Shown: piece after piece, positions 1 to 7,643 of the stretch
Numbering within the stretch: the first letter of the stretch is position 1
Layout: each line of letters opens with the position of its first letter
Source of the DNA: an uncultured Oscillospiraceae bacterium
GTDB lineage: Bacteria; Bacillota; Clostridia; Oscillospirales; Oscillospiraceae
Direction: 5' to 3'
Length of the DNA: 51,520 nucleotides
NCBI GenBank assembly: GCA_934589675.1
Contig: CAKTOF010000017.1
Location: 1-51,520, forward strand
Position numbers and translations under genes: made by a program
Notes under the pieces: generated by a model
Database searches by the model: none
What the model was told of the DNA's origin: nothing
What the model saw: only the letters and a program-made list of their open reading frames with translations

Positions 1-92
1 TCATGAATCGCACTTGTACTTTTTGTCCAAAGGTGCTTACATAAGCTCTTTTCTCGTTGTTTAATTTACAAGGTACACACCGCGTTTGCGGA
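1..92 (-). other. Probable rRNA-operon leader, reading left out of the window
   Basis: No open frame is credible here. On the minus strand the sequence after the two promoters runs through a small CCGC-AAAC-GCGG hairpin and then ACCTTGTAAATTAAACAAC, which resembles the boxB/boxA antitermination leader common ahead of Gram-positive rRNA genes. The 16S gene itself would lie to the left of base 1 and is not visible. This is an inference from the leader style and the tandem promoters; a tRNA operon leader is the main alternative. Confidence 0.45.
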
Positions 93-97
93 TCTTC

Positions 98-126
98 AAT
101 ATAACACACATTCGCTTGATTGTCAA
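98..126 (-). promoter_or_regulatory. Proximal strong sigma-A promoter (P2)
   Basis: Read on the minus strand: -35 TTGACA at 121-126, 17 bp spacer, -10 TATATT at 98-103. Transcription runs leftwards out of the window. Together with a second promoter 105 bp upstream it forms the tandem arrangement typical of rRNA operons. Confidence 0.65.
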
Positions 127-202
127 GAACTATTTTGAAGAATTTCGAAGCTGTCAGGCTCGCTCTTCATTTCGTTTTGCATCTCTCGCGGAATGCTTCG
201 AT

Positions 203-231
203 ATAATAGCAAGCCCGGGGCGATTTGTCAA
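203..231 (-). promoter_or_regulatory. Distal strong sigma-A promoter (P1)
   Basis: Read on the minus strand: -35 TTGACA at 226-231, 17 bp spacer, -10 TATTAT at 203-208. It points the same way as the promoter at 98-126. Bases 232-343, between this promoter and dpaB, hold no gene and no convincing terminator that I can see. Confidence 0.6.
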
Positions 232-343
232 GCAGTTTTTTCGACTTTTTTGCAGTTTCTTTTAAGGCCCCTTTACAGAGCGGCGCCCCGCACCATGACC
301 GTTCTCCCTCAAACGCCCATAGCACGGGGCTTTGCGCATTTTA

Positions 344-919
344 TTACACCGACAGCAGCGGCTGGAGCTGTCTGCCCTCCAAGGCGGCTTTTACCGTCTG
401 CTCCGCCCTTGAAAAGTCCGCAACGAGAGAGCGCGGCTTCCCCTGCGGGTCATCCTGCCGGAACGGCACGAAGTAATAATGCCTGCGCGCAAGAAGCTCG
501 CCGATGTTCTTCGCGTTGCCGGCCAGCGCGTCGTTCGTCGAGATTGCGAGCACCACAGGCCGCTCGTTGCGCAGCTGCGCCTTGGCCGCCATGGTCACGG
601 CGCTGTCCGTCACGCCGAGGGCGAGTTTTGCGATCGTGTTGCCCGTGCACGGCATAATGAGCAGCGCATCGAGCAGCTTTTTCGGCCCGATCGGCTCCGC
701 CTCCGCGACGGTCGTGATGGCCTTCCGTCCGCAGATGTCCTCCACGCGCCCGCGGATGGCGGACGCGAAGCCGAAGCGCGTGTCCGTCGACGCGCTGCGC
801 TCGGACAGGATCGGGACGATCGTCTCAAACTCGCCGCGCAGGCGTTCTAACTCGCGCAGCACCGGCTCATAGGTACAGAACGATCCGCATATGGCGCATC
901 CCAGTCTGATTTTCTCCAT
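344..919 (-). CDS. dpaB: Dipicolinate synthase subunit B
   Basis: This is the flavoprotein-fold subunit of dipicolinate synthase, which oxidises the lysine-pathway intermediate to dipicolinic acid in the mother cell of a sporulating cell. The 191-residue length and the N-terminal IRLGCAICGSFCTYEPV stretch are typical of SpoVFB/DpaB, as is the central LLIMPCTGNTIAKLALGVTDSAVT region with its nucleotide-binding character. The ATG is preceded by AAAGGACG. It lies 23 bp downstream of dpaA and is surely co-transcribed with it. The pair is strong evidence that the organism forms heat-resistant spores. Confidence 0.95.
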   Translation of the reverse strand: MEKIRLGCAICGSFCTYEPVLRELERLRGEFETIVPILSERSASTDTRFGFASAIRGRVEDICGRKAITTVAEAEPIGPKKLLDALLIMPCTGNTIAKLALGVTDSAVTMAAKAQLRNERPVVLAISTNDALAGNAKNIGELLARRHYYFVPFRQDDPQGKPRSLVADFSRAEQTVKAALEGRQLQPLLSV

Positions 920-942
920 TGCTTCGTCCTTTCGCGCTTTAC

Positions 943-1779
943 TCAGCGCAGATCGAGATAGCTGAGAATCGCATCCCGGAGGAGCCGCCCCGCGCTCACC
1001 GGCGCGACGCGGCCCGGCAGCGAGAGCGCCTGCACCGTCTCGCGCCCGAGCTGAGCCGCGGCGTCGAAGTCCACGCCGCCGGGTTTGGACGCAAGGTCGA
1101 TGATCAGGCAGTCCGGCCGCGCCGACGCGAGCAGCTCGCGCCCGAGCACGCGGGCCGGGACGGTGTTCACGATGAGGTCGTACTGCGAAAGCCCGCGGCA
1201 GAAGCGTCCCGTGATCTCATCTTGCATCCCCAGCGCGGCGATCATGGCCGCATCGGCCCCGCGCCGCGCACTGACGGTCACATCCGCACCGAGGAGCGCA
1301 AGCTTGCGCGCCAGAATCTTCCCGATGCGCCCCCAGCCAATGACGAGCGCGCAGCAGCCCTGGATCGTGACAGGCAGGCGCTCCATCGCAATCTGGATCG
1401 CGCCCTCGGCCGTCGGAACGGCGTTGGCCGCCGTGAGCTGCTCGAGGCCAAGATAGTCGATGACCGCCGCGCCGCTGCCCGCAAGAATCGCCGCCTCCGC
1501 GCCGAGCTTGCCTCCGAACACGCACATCCCCGGCGTCAAGAGCGCCGCAATGTCCGCCGCCCGGACGCGCGCGCCCGACTGCGCGATGAGATCCCCCGCC
1601 GCGCCAAATGACGGCAGCGGCAGCGCCGCGACCGACGCGCCGCGCAGCGCCGCCTCCAGATCGCCGCCGTCAAAGCCCTCGACCGCGTAGGTCGACACCG
1701 CAAATCCGTCCTCCGTCAGCGCCTGCGCCAGCGCCGCAAGCCGCCGGTCGCCGCCGATCACCGCAAACTTTCCCTGCAT
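943..1779 (-). CDS. dpaA: Dipicolinate synthase subunit A
   Basis: This is the NAD(P)-binding, dehydrogenase-like subunit of dipicolinate synthase, partner of DpaB. A first glycine-rich turn (FAVIGGDRR) lies at the N-terminus, and a second Rossmann motif (ALVIGWGRIGKILA) begins near residue 155, as in the family. The length of 278 residues is normal. I place the start at the ATG at 1779 because GGAGG sits 8 bp upstream; a GTG two codons earlier would sit too close. About 25 bp ahead of the likely transcription start region is CATATACT (1811-1818, minus), close to a sporulation sigma-E/K -10 element. No clear -35 was found, so mother-cell control is expected from the family rather than shown. 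Confidence 0.95.
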   Translation of the reverse strand: MQGKFAVIGGDRRLAALAQALTEDGFAVSTYAVEGFDGGDLEAALRGASVAALPLPSFGAAGDLIAQSGARVRAADIAALLTPGMCVFGGKLGAEAAILAGSGAAVIDYLGLEQLTAANAVPTAEGAIQIAMERLPVTIQGCCALVIGWGRIGKILARKLALLGADVTVSARRGADAAMIAALGMQDEITGRFCRGLSQYDLIVNTVPARVLGRELLASARPDCLIIDLASKPGGVDFDAAAQLGRETVQALSLPGRVAPVSAGRLLRDAILSYLDLR

Positions 1780-1825
1780 CCGCACCGCCTCCGATTCGAT
1801 TTCTCATGCCAGTATATGACGAGCA

Positions 1826-2019
1826 GTTTGAAAGTGCGCCACTTCAAACACGAACCGCTTCGCTGGGTTCGCGTTTGATGGGGATGCACCCTGCCGCGCG
1901 CATAATTTGTGCGCCGTTGGCGCCCAAATTCCACACTTGCAGGGCGAGCTGTATTTTCTCCGACGCACAGGTCGCCGGAGAAAATAATTTCAATTTCTTT
2001 CGCCGCTACGGCGGCGAAA
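1826..2019. repeat. Cluster of five imperfect hairpins in the gap between dpaA and the CAP gene
   Basis: The 311-bp gap holds no credible gene. It holds successive inverted repeats: 1826-1849 (GTTTGAAAGTG arm), 1844-1878 (TCAAACACGAACC arm), 1904-1930 (AATTTGTGCGCC arm), 1953-1985 (ATTTTCTCCG arms) and 1998-2019 (TTTCGCCGC arms). The first two share the TCAAAC arm and cannot form together. This looks like a composite repeat or MITE-like relic rather than a single terminator. Confidence 0.6.
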
Positions 2020-2044
2020 CTCTGCGAGGCTTCCACAACCGCAG

Positions 2045-2074
2045 AAAAAGCGTGAGCCGAAGCCCACGCTTTTT
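2045..2074. terminator. Bidirectional intrinsic terminator
   Basis: AAAAAGCGTG at 2045-2054 pairs with CACGCTTTTT at 2065-2074, giving a U-run on either strand. On the minus strand it lies 17 bp after the stop of the CAP-domain gene. Confidence 0.75.
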
Positions 2075-2090
2075 TCTATATTATATAGGT

Positions 2091-2762
2091 TTAGCTGATA
2101 AACCACTGCGTCCAGTACCCGCCGACCTCGCCGACGCCGATCTGGGTGTATGTCCCATTTAAGATGTTCGCCCGGTGCCCCTCAGAGTTCATCCACGCGT
2201 TCACGACCGCCTCGGCCGTCGAATAGCCCATGGCGATGTTCTCGCCGGCCGTGCGGTAGAAGATGCCGAGCTGCTGCATCATTTCAAACGGCGTGCCGTA
2301 GGTCGGGCTCTCGTGGCTGAAGTAGCCGCTTGTTTTCATATCCTGCGACTTCAGCCGCGCGCCGCCGCAGAGCGTTTCGCTCAGCGTGAGCGCGGGCAGT
2401 CCGTAGGCCGCGCGCTGCTCGTTGACGAGCTCCGCGACGCGGCGCTCGAGCGTCGAAACCGAACCGGACGCATCCGGAGCGGGCGTCTGCCCCGGCGTCG
2501 TGCCGGGTGTGTCTGGAGTTTCATCCGGTGCATCGGGCGTCTGCCCCGGCTGCTCCGGGCAGGACGTGCCGCAGTCGGGCGTCCCGGTCTGATCGCAGCC
2601 CCAGCCGGTCAGGCGGCACAGCCAGTCCGGTAGGCGGCATGTCTGCTGGATGCCGATCTGCTCCGTCGAAACGCATGCCTTCGGCGCGGACGCCGCCGCC
2701 GGGACGATGCTGCTCGCCGCAATGATCGCCGCGGCAGCCGTTGTCATCAGAATTCTTTTCAT
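2091..2762 (-). CDS. Secreted CAP-domain (SCP/PR1, YkwD-like) protein
   Basis: A 223-residue exported protein of the CAP superfamily (SCP/PR1). Residues 1-25 form a signal peptide (MKRILMTT, alanine-rich core, AAASA cleavage region). A cysteine-containing segment and a Pro/Asp/Thr-rich linker follow, and the CAP domain fills roughly residues 100-223, with the SHESPTYGTPFEMM, TAGENIAMGY and AWMNSEGHRANILN motifs. The YkwD-type family is associated with spores and cell envelopes, but the activity is unknown. The start is the ATG at 2762 with AAAGGGGG upstream; a longer frame to 2852 has no ribosome site. It has its own promoter and a following terminator, so it is monocistronic. The promoter carries a WalR-like repeat. 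Confidence 0.9.
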   Translation of the reverse strand: MKRILMTTAAAAIIAASSIVPAAASAPKACVSTEQIGIQQTCRLPDWLCRLTGWGCDQTGTPDCGTSCPEQPGQTPDAPDETPDTPGTTPGQTPAPDASGSVSTLERRVAELVNEQRAAYGLPALTLSETLCGGARLKSQDMKTSGYFSHESPTYGTPFEMMQQLGIFYRTAGENIAMGYSTAEAVVNAWMNSEGHRANILNGTYTQIGVGEVGGYWTQWFIS

Positions 2763-2785
2763 GAGAATTCCCCCTTTCTTCTCAG

Positions 2786-2814
2786 ATTGTAACCGTTTTG
2801 TAACCATTCTGCAA
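2786..2814 (-). promoter_or_regulatory. Promoter of the CAP gene with WalR-like direct repeat
   Basis: Minus strand: -35 TTGCAG at 2809-2814, 17 bp spacer, -10 TACAAT at 2786-2791. The plus strand of the same bases reads TGTAAC-N5-TGTAAC (2788-2804), matching the published WalR consensus TGTWAH-N5-TGTWAH. The site overlaps the -10 and spacer. The promoter is well supported; the regulator is inferred. Confidence 0.6.
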
Positions 2815-2908
2815 TGTACAAATCCTTCCAATGCCGCCGCGCGTGAATTCATTGCTTTTTTTCCTTCCTTGCTTTATAATAATAGTAAGTATTAAAGGAG
2901 GCGGTCAT

Positions 2909-3460
2909 ATGGAGCGTCATGGGTTCATTCACGATATGCTTGATGTCAAGCTGCTCATCCTGCTCGCCGCGAGCCACACCGAGTTTCCGGTCGACAGCGA
3001 GACCATCTACGACCTGTGCTATCAGGATGAAACGCTCAGCTATTTCGACCTGAAGCAGGCGCTGCCGCAGCTGGTCGACAGCGGCCATCTCGCCATGGAC
3101 AGCCGCGGCCTTTACACCATCACCGACAAGGGCCGCGAGCACGCCGCCGTCATGGACGACCTCATCGCCGTCCCCGTGCATAAGCGCGTGCTCGACGCCG
3201 TCTGCGCCTACAACGCCCGCCGCCGCCGCGACGAGCTGATCCATGTCGACATCGCAAAGCAGGACGACGGCGAATATGCCGTATCCATGCAGCTCGACTA
3301 CGACGGCGGCCGCCTCATCCGGCTTGAGCTGTCCGCCCCGACAGAGAAGCAGGCCCGCGCCTTCGGCGCAGCGTTCCGCGCCAACGCCGAGGAGGTCTAT
3401 CAGTCTGTCATCATGCAGATGCTCGGCTACATCGAGAAAAAACAGGGCGGAAAGAATTGA
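2909..3460 (+). CDS. DUF4364 family protein, winged-helix-like
   Basis: A 183-residue cytoplasmic protein matching the DUF4364 family of Clostridia, recognisable by its opening GFIHDMLDVKLLILLAASH and the following YDLCYQDETLSYFDL region. The N-terminal 80 residues look like a winged-helix fold (LPQLVDSGHLAM, then YTITDKGREHA), so a DNA-binding role is plausible but unproven. The C-terminal half is a mixed alpha/beta domain of unknown role. The start is the ATG at 2909, with AAAGGAGG at 2894-2901; a frame reaching back to 2831 lacks a ribosome site. It is followed 75 bp later by hpf, which has its own promoter-like sequence. Confidence 0.85.
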   Translation: MERHGFIHDMLDVKLLILLAASHTEFPVDSETIYDLCYQDETLSYFDLKQALPQLVDSGHLAMDSRGLYTITDKGREHAAVMDDLIAVPVHKRVLDAVCAYNARRRRDELIHVDIAKQDDGEYAVSMQLDYDGGRLIRLELSAPTEKQARAFGAAFRANAEEVYQSVIMQMLGYIEKKQGGKN

Positions 3461-3484
3461 ATTTCCCGCCGGATATGCTACAAT
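3457..3484 (+). promoter_or_regulatory. Candidate hpf promoter
   Basis: TTGAAT at 3457-3462, 16 bp spacer, and an extended -10 (TGC-TACAAT, ending at 3484). It overlaps the stop of the preceding gene. A short GGGAAG/CTTCCC hairpin (3491-3505) would lie in the 5' leader. Confidence 0.45.
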
Positions 3485-3535
3485 AAGCATGGGAAGGCTC
3501 TTCCCGCCCACGCAAACGAAAGGAGCGATACGATC

Positions 3536-4078
3536 ATGACATTTCAGTACAAGGAAAAGAAAGTCACCCTGCCGGAGTCTGTGCACAACTACGCCGAGAA
3601 GAAGGTAATGAAGCTCGAACGCTACTTCCGTGACGACGCCGAGGCCCTCGTGACATTCAGCGTCGAAAAGAACATGAACAAAGTCGAGCTGACGGTCCGC
3701 TCCGGCGGCACATATCTGCGCGCGAGTGAGAGCACGTCGGATATGTTCGCCTCCATCGACGCCGCCGTCGCCACGCTCGAACGGCAGATCCGCAAAAACA
3801 AGACCCGTCTGGAGCGCCGCCTGCGCGACGGTGCGTTCACCGTGAACGGCGAGGCCGCCACGACATTTGCTCCCGACGAGCCGGAGGAGAGCGTTTTTGA
3901 GATCATCCGCACCAAAACATTCCCAATGAAGCCCATGTCCCGCGAGGAGGCCATTTTGCAGATGAACCTGCTCGATCACAGCTTCTTTGCCTTCCGTGAC
4001 GAGGACGCCGACGGCGCGTTTGCCGTCGTCTACCACCGCAACGACGGCGGCTACGGCATCATCGAGGACAACACATAA
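3536..4078 (+). CDS. hpf: Ribosome hibernation-promoting factor, long form
   Basis: A 180-residue long-form HPF (RaiA/YvyD type). Residues 1-105 are the ribosome-binding S30AE domain, with a basic helix (RQIRKNKTRLERRLR). After a short linker, residues about 120-180 are the C-terminal dimerisation domain (FPMKPMSREEAILQMNLLDHSFFAFRDED). In Firmicutes the long form joins two 70S ribosomes into inactive 100S dimers in stationary phase. The ATG is preceded by AAAGGAGCG. Its immediate neighbours do not look functionally linked. Confidence 0.95.
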   Translation: MTFQYKEKKVTLPESVHNYAEKKVMKLERYFRDDAEALVTFSVEKNMNKVELTVRSGGTYLRASESTSDMFASIDAAVATLERQIRKNKTRLERRLRDGAFTVNGEAATTFAPDEPEESVFEIIRTKTFPMKPMSREEAILQMNLLDHSFFAFRDEDADGAFAVVYHRNDGGYGIIEDNT

Positions 4079-4185
4079 GCGTCAAAGAATCTGCGGCGAT
4101 TGCCGCGCAATTCTAAATATACAACCCGCAGGCGGTGGCGCGAAACGCGCCGCCGCCCGTTTTCTCGGAAAGAGGGATTCATGCT

Positions 4186-4998
4186 ATGATCACATTTGAC
4201 CGCGAAGCCTGCGTCGGCTGCGGCGCGTGCGCGCGCGACTGTTTTCCGGACGCCATCACAATGGAGGCCGGCAAGCCGGTTCTCTCCCAGCCGGACGCCT
4301 GCATCCGCTGTGGCCACTGCGTCGCCGTCTGTCCGACGGGCGCCGTGAGCATGCCGGACGCGGACATGTCCGAAGTCGTGTCCGGCGTGCCGGATACCGA
4401 TGCGGCAGGCCTGCTGCACCTGATGCAGTTCCGCCGCTCCGTGCGGCAGTATACCGCCGCGCCCGTCACGGATGAGGCGCTCGCCCGCCTGCTCGATGCC
4501 GCGCGCTGGTGCCCGACGGCGAAAAACGCGCAGGACACGCGCTACATCGTCGTCCGCGAGAAGCGGCAGGCGCTGCTCGGCCTTGCGCTCGGCGCGTTGG
4601 CGCAGCTCGGCAAAAAAATGCTGCAAGACCCCGCCCTTCCTGCCGACGAGCGCCGCCGCGCGGAAAAATTTGTCCGATGGGATACAGACTTCCGCGCCGA
4701 CCCGGCCGGGACGGATCCGCTGTTTTTCCACGCGCCCATGCTGCTGCTGTTCATCTCCGGCCCCGATGCGCGCGACGCCGCCGCAGCCGCCGCATTTTCC
4801 GGGCTCGAGGCCGCCGCCATGGGGCTCGGGTGCCTGTTCAGCGGATATTTCACCGCCGTCTCCGCGTCGCCGGACATCCGCGCCATGCTCGGCCTGAAAG
4901 GCGGCGAACAGGTCGCCCGCTGCCTCGTCGTCGGCCACCCTGCCGTCCGGTTCCGCCGCACCGTCCCGCGCGACCGGGCCGACGTACGCTGCCTCTGA
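4186..4998 (+). CDS. Nitroreductase-family protein with N-terminal 2[4Fe-4S] ferredoxin domain
   Basis: This 270-residue protein joins a bacterial-type ferredoxin to an FMN nitroreductase domain. Cysteines 9, 12, 15, 19 and 39, 42, 45, 49 form two CX2CX2CX3C clusters. The nitroreductase part begins at about residue 80 with FRRSVRQYTAAPVTDEAL, followed by ARWCPTAKNAQDTRYIVV. The fused domains suggest electrons pass from a low-potential donor through the clusters to flavin and then to an unknown nitro, quinone or ene substrate. The start is the ATG at 4186, 10 bp after GAAAGAGGG; an out-of-frame ATG lies at 4181. Single-gene context gives no substrate clue. Confidence 0.9.
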   Translation: MITFDREACVGCGACARDCFPDAITMEAGKPVLSQPDACIRCGHCVAVCPTGAVSMPDADMSEVVSGVPDTDAAGLLHLMQFRRSVRQYTAAPVTDEALARLLDAARWCPTAKNAQDTRYIVVREKRQALLGLALGALAQLGKKMLQDPALPADERRRAEKFVRWDTDFRADPAGTDPLFFHAPMLLLFISGPDARDAAAAAAFSGLEAAAMGLGCLFSGYFTAVSASPDIRAMLGLKGGEQVARCLVVGHPAVRFRRTVPRDRADVRCL

Positions 4999-5040
4999 GC
5001 CCGCCTGCCGCGTTTTTTCGCATTTTCCGAGAAAACCATG

Positions 5041-5069
5041 TTGACAATCCGCCTGCCGCGTGATAGTAT
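5041..5069 (+). promoter_or_regulatory. Promoter of tRNA-Leu
   Basis: A consensus TTGACA at 5041-5046, 17 bp spacer and TAGTAT at 5064-5069, ending 34 bp before the mature tRNA. Confidence 0.8.
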
Positions 5070-5103
5070 ATTCAGGCAGTCATCCCGGCTGCCAGATGAA
5101 TAT

Positions 5104-5191
5104 GCGCGAGTGGTGGAATTGGCAGACTCGCTAGATTCAGGTTCTAGTGTCCACTCCGGACGTGCGGGTTCAAGTCCCGCCTCGCGCACCA
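5104..5191 (+). tRNA. tRNA-Leu (anticodon CAG)
   Basis: An 88-nt class II tRNA. Acceptor arms GCGCGAG (5104-5110) and CTCGCGC (5181-5187) pair perfectly. The anticodon stem is CTAGA/TCTAG around loop TTCAGGT, giving anticodon CAG. There is a long variable arm, and the T arm is GCGGG/CCCGC with TTCAAGT. The discriminator base is A and CCA is encoded. It reads the CTG leucine codon, likely very common in this GC-rich genome. Confidence 0.95.
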
Positions 5192-5223
5192 AAGCCCTAA
5201 ATTCCTTGGAATTTAGGGCTTTT
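5191..5223 (+). terminator. Intrinsic terminator of tRNA-Leu
   Basis: A perfect 15-bp stem (5191-5205 with 5208-5222; AAAGCCCTAAATTCC arm) followed by a T-rich run. It begins at the CCA end of the tRNA. Confidence 0.85.
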
Positions 5224-5315
5224 CTTTATCCAAAGCCGTGCCTCGGGGTTTAAGCGAACAAACGAGAAATGGCCTCAGGTATTTTTCGCAGGCAGTAGAA
5301 GCATTCAGCTCGCCG

Positions 5316-5324
5316 TGCTATAAT
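5316..5324 (+). promoter_or_regulatory. Extended -10 promoter for the Type III R-M operon
   Basis: TGC-TATAAT (TATAAT at 5319-5324) lies 82 bp before the mod start. The -35 region at 17 bp spacing is poor (TAGAAG), as tolerated by extended -10 promoters. Confidence 0.5.
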
Positions 5325-5406
5325 ACAGCAGATAATATGCAGGGACGATGCCGGCGTGAGCGTTCAGGCTCGCCGCAGATCGGCTGCTGACGGAGGTGTC
5401 GCCGCA

Positions 5407-7632
5407 ATGAGACTTGAAGAACTGATGAACCGGGCAGCTCAATACGACGAGAGCCTTGCGCGGGACATCAAGGACTATGTTCACGGGCGCAGGTATGGAT
5501 TGGTCTACGAGGCCTCCAAGCCCGAATTCGTCCGGATGTGGAAAAAGCCCGTGGTTCGCGGGGATCTTGTCAACATCCTGCCTCCCCGCGGCGTGGCGGA
5601 AGACACAAAAAGCGAGGACAGCCCTTCCGAAATCGTCTACAGGGTGATCGGCATCGCGGACGGCACGGCCACTTTGCGCGATGATAAAACCGGCGAAACC
5701 GTCGCCGCACCGGTGGGCGATGTCGTTGCGCTGGCCCGCTTTGACAAGCCCATATACGCCGGTCTGAAGGAGCTCGGCCGTGTGGAGCGCGGCGGGGACA
5801 AGCCATACCACGTCGTCATAAGCGGCGAGAACTATCATGCGCTTCAGGCTCTGGTATACGCCTGTCCGGGGCAGGTGGATTGCATTTACATCGACCCGCC
5901 GTACAACACCGGCGCAACGGACTGGAAATATAACAACCGCTACGTCGGAAAAGACGATCAGTACCGGCACTCCAAGTGGCTGACGTTTATGGAAGATCGC
6001 CTGCGCCTTGCAAAAAAGCTGCTCAATCCAACCGATTCCGTCCTGATCGTGACGATCGACGAAAAGGAATATCTGCGTCTTGGCCTTCTGCTGGAGCAGG
6101 TATTCCCCGAGGCAAGGATCCAGATGGTCAGCTCCATCATCAGCAACAACGGAAACGCACGGGCGTCGCAGTTTTCGCGGACAAATGAATACCTTTATTT
6201 CGTCATGCTCGGAGATTGCGGCCCGGAAAAGCTGACGCTGGATCCGCAGTGGCTGGGAAACCTGAAGGTCGAAAGCAGCAAGGAGACGGAAGGGTTCCAG
6301 TGGGGTCGTATGCTGCGGGGCGGAAACAGCGGAAGAAGAGCCTATTCTCCCGGATGCTTTTACCCGGTCTACTTCGACCATGACGGCGTTTATAAGGGGA
6401 TCGGCGACCCGCTTCCTCCAGAGAGGGATTACCGCACGGAAACGGCGCCGAACGACTGGATCGCGGTATGGCCGATCCATTTAGACGGCAGCGAGGGATG
6501 CTGGTCGTGCCAGCCGTCGCTTTTTAAGCAGCTGTACGAAAAGGGGTATATCCGCTTCGGCAGCAAGGTCACTGACCGCGGCGTCCGTATCACATACATC
6601 CAGGCCGGCATGAGAAAGCGGATCGAAAACGGCGAGATCCGGATCATCGGGCGAGAGAAGAAAAACGGGACGGTAATTCTGGACACGGACGCTTCCGACG
6701 CAAAATACATACCGGGCACGCAGTGGGCCATCAGCCCGCACGATGCGACCTATTTCGGAACAAAGCTGATCGCAAACATCATTGGCCGCCAGAAGTTCAC
6801 CTTCCCCAAGTCGCTGTATGCCGTGCATGACGCCCTGCGCTTCTTTGTCGCGCGCAAGCCCAACGCCCTTATTGTGGATTTCTTCGCCGGCTCCGGGACT
6901 ACGCTTCATGCAGCAAATCTCCTCAACGCAGAAGATCACGGGCAAAGAACATGCATCCTGGTGACCAACAACGAGGTATCTGCGGAGGAAGAGGCGCGCA
7001 TGACTGAAAAAGGGCTTCGCCCCACCGACGCAAAATGGGAAAAGCTCGGCATTGCCCGGCACGTCACATGGCCGCGCACCGTATGCGCCATAGAGGGGCG
7101 GGACATCAAGGGAAACCCGCTGGGCGGCGATTATGGCTGTCCCATCGAAGCCTATCGGGAGTACGAAGGCGAGGTTTTCGATCCTGAAACCGGCACGAAA
7201 AAGCGGAAAAAGCTGTTTGAGAAGGTCAAAAAGCCGTTCTATCCCGAGCTGGCCGAGCATAAGATGTCGGATGGCTTCGAGGAAAACGCCGTCTTTTTCG
7301 AGCTTGAATATCTGGAGCCTTCTGTCGTAAGTGCAGATCTGGCCTTTGACCGCATCGCGCCGCTTCTGTGGCTCGCTGGAGGCTGCAAGGGCGAGATCCT
7401 TCCGCGCCGGAAGGGGTATGCGATCGGGCAGACCTATGCCGTGCTGTTCGACCCCCGCTATAAGACGCGTTTTGTGGAGGCCGTCTCGGAAAACAAGGCG
7501 ATAAGGACCGTGTTCGTCGTGACGGACGCAGCGGAGCGTTACCGCAGCTTATGCGCAGAATTGCCGGGGCGCCGGGTCTTGCAGCTGTACGAAAGCTATC
7601 TGCGCTCTTTTGAGATCAACGCCATGGGATAG
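5407..7632 (+). CDS. mod: Type III restriction-modification DNA methyltransferase (Mod)
   Basis: A 741-residue beta-class DNA adenine methyltransferase, the modification and recognition subunit of a Type III system. The catalytic motif IV IDPPYNTG starts at about residue 162 and the S-adenosylmethionine motif VDFFAGSGTT comes after it, at about 491-500. That order defines the beta class. The long stretch between them would hold the target-recognition domain. About 130 N-terminal residues precede the methylase core. The start is the ATG at 5407, 10 bp after GGAGG (5392-5396); a longer frame from 5356 has no ribosome site. res follows after 11 bp. The operon reads less GC-rich than its neighbours and sits directly behind a tRNA gene, both hints of transfer. 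Confidence 0.92.
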   Translation: MRLEELMNRAAQYDESLARDIKDYVHGRRYGLVYEASKPEFVRMWKKPVVRGDLVNILPPRGVAEDTKSEDSPSEIVYRVIGIADGTATLRDDKTGETVAAPVGDVVALARFDKPIYAGLKELGRVERGGDKPYHVVISGENYHALQALVYACPGQVDCIYIDPPYNTGATDWKYNNRYVGKDDQYRHSKWLTFMEDRLRLAKKLLNPTDSVLIVTIDEKEYLRLGLLLEQVFPEARIQMVSSIISNNGNARASQFSRTNEYLYFVMLGDCGPEKLTLDPQWLGNLKVESSKETEGFQWGRMLRGGNSGRRAYSPGCFYPVYFDHDGVYKGIGDPLPPERDYRTETAPNDWIAVWPIHLDGSEGCWSCQPSLFKQLYEKGYIRFGSKVTDRGVRITYIQAGMRKRIENGEIRIIGREKKNGTVILDTDASDAKYIPGTQWAISPHDATYFGTKLIANIIGRQKFTFPKSLYAVHDALRFFVARKPNALIVDFFAGSGTTLHAANLLNAEDHGQRTCILVTNNEVSAEEEARMTEKGLRPTDAKWEKLGIARHVTWPRTVCAIEGRDIKGNPLGGDYGCPIEAYREYEGEVFDPETGTKKRKKLFEKVKKPFYPELAEHKMSDGFEENAVFFELEYLEPSVVSADLAFDRIAPLLWLAGGCKGEILPRRKGYAIGQTYAVLFDPRYKTRFVEAVSENKAIRTVFVVTDAAERYRSLCAELPGRRVLQLYESYLRSFEINAMG

Positions 7633-7643
7633 GGAGAGAACCG

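Noticed and set aside
2849..4036. A 395-codon antisense frame across the DUF4364 and hpf genes
   Set aside because: It spans two well-supported genes and their gap, has no recognisable domain and no start signals.
5038..5253. A 71-codon frame across tRNA-Leu
   Set aside because: It is produced by the promoter, tRNA and terminator sequence, which explain every part of it.
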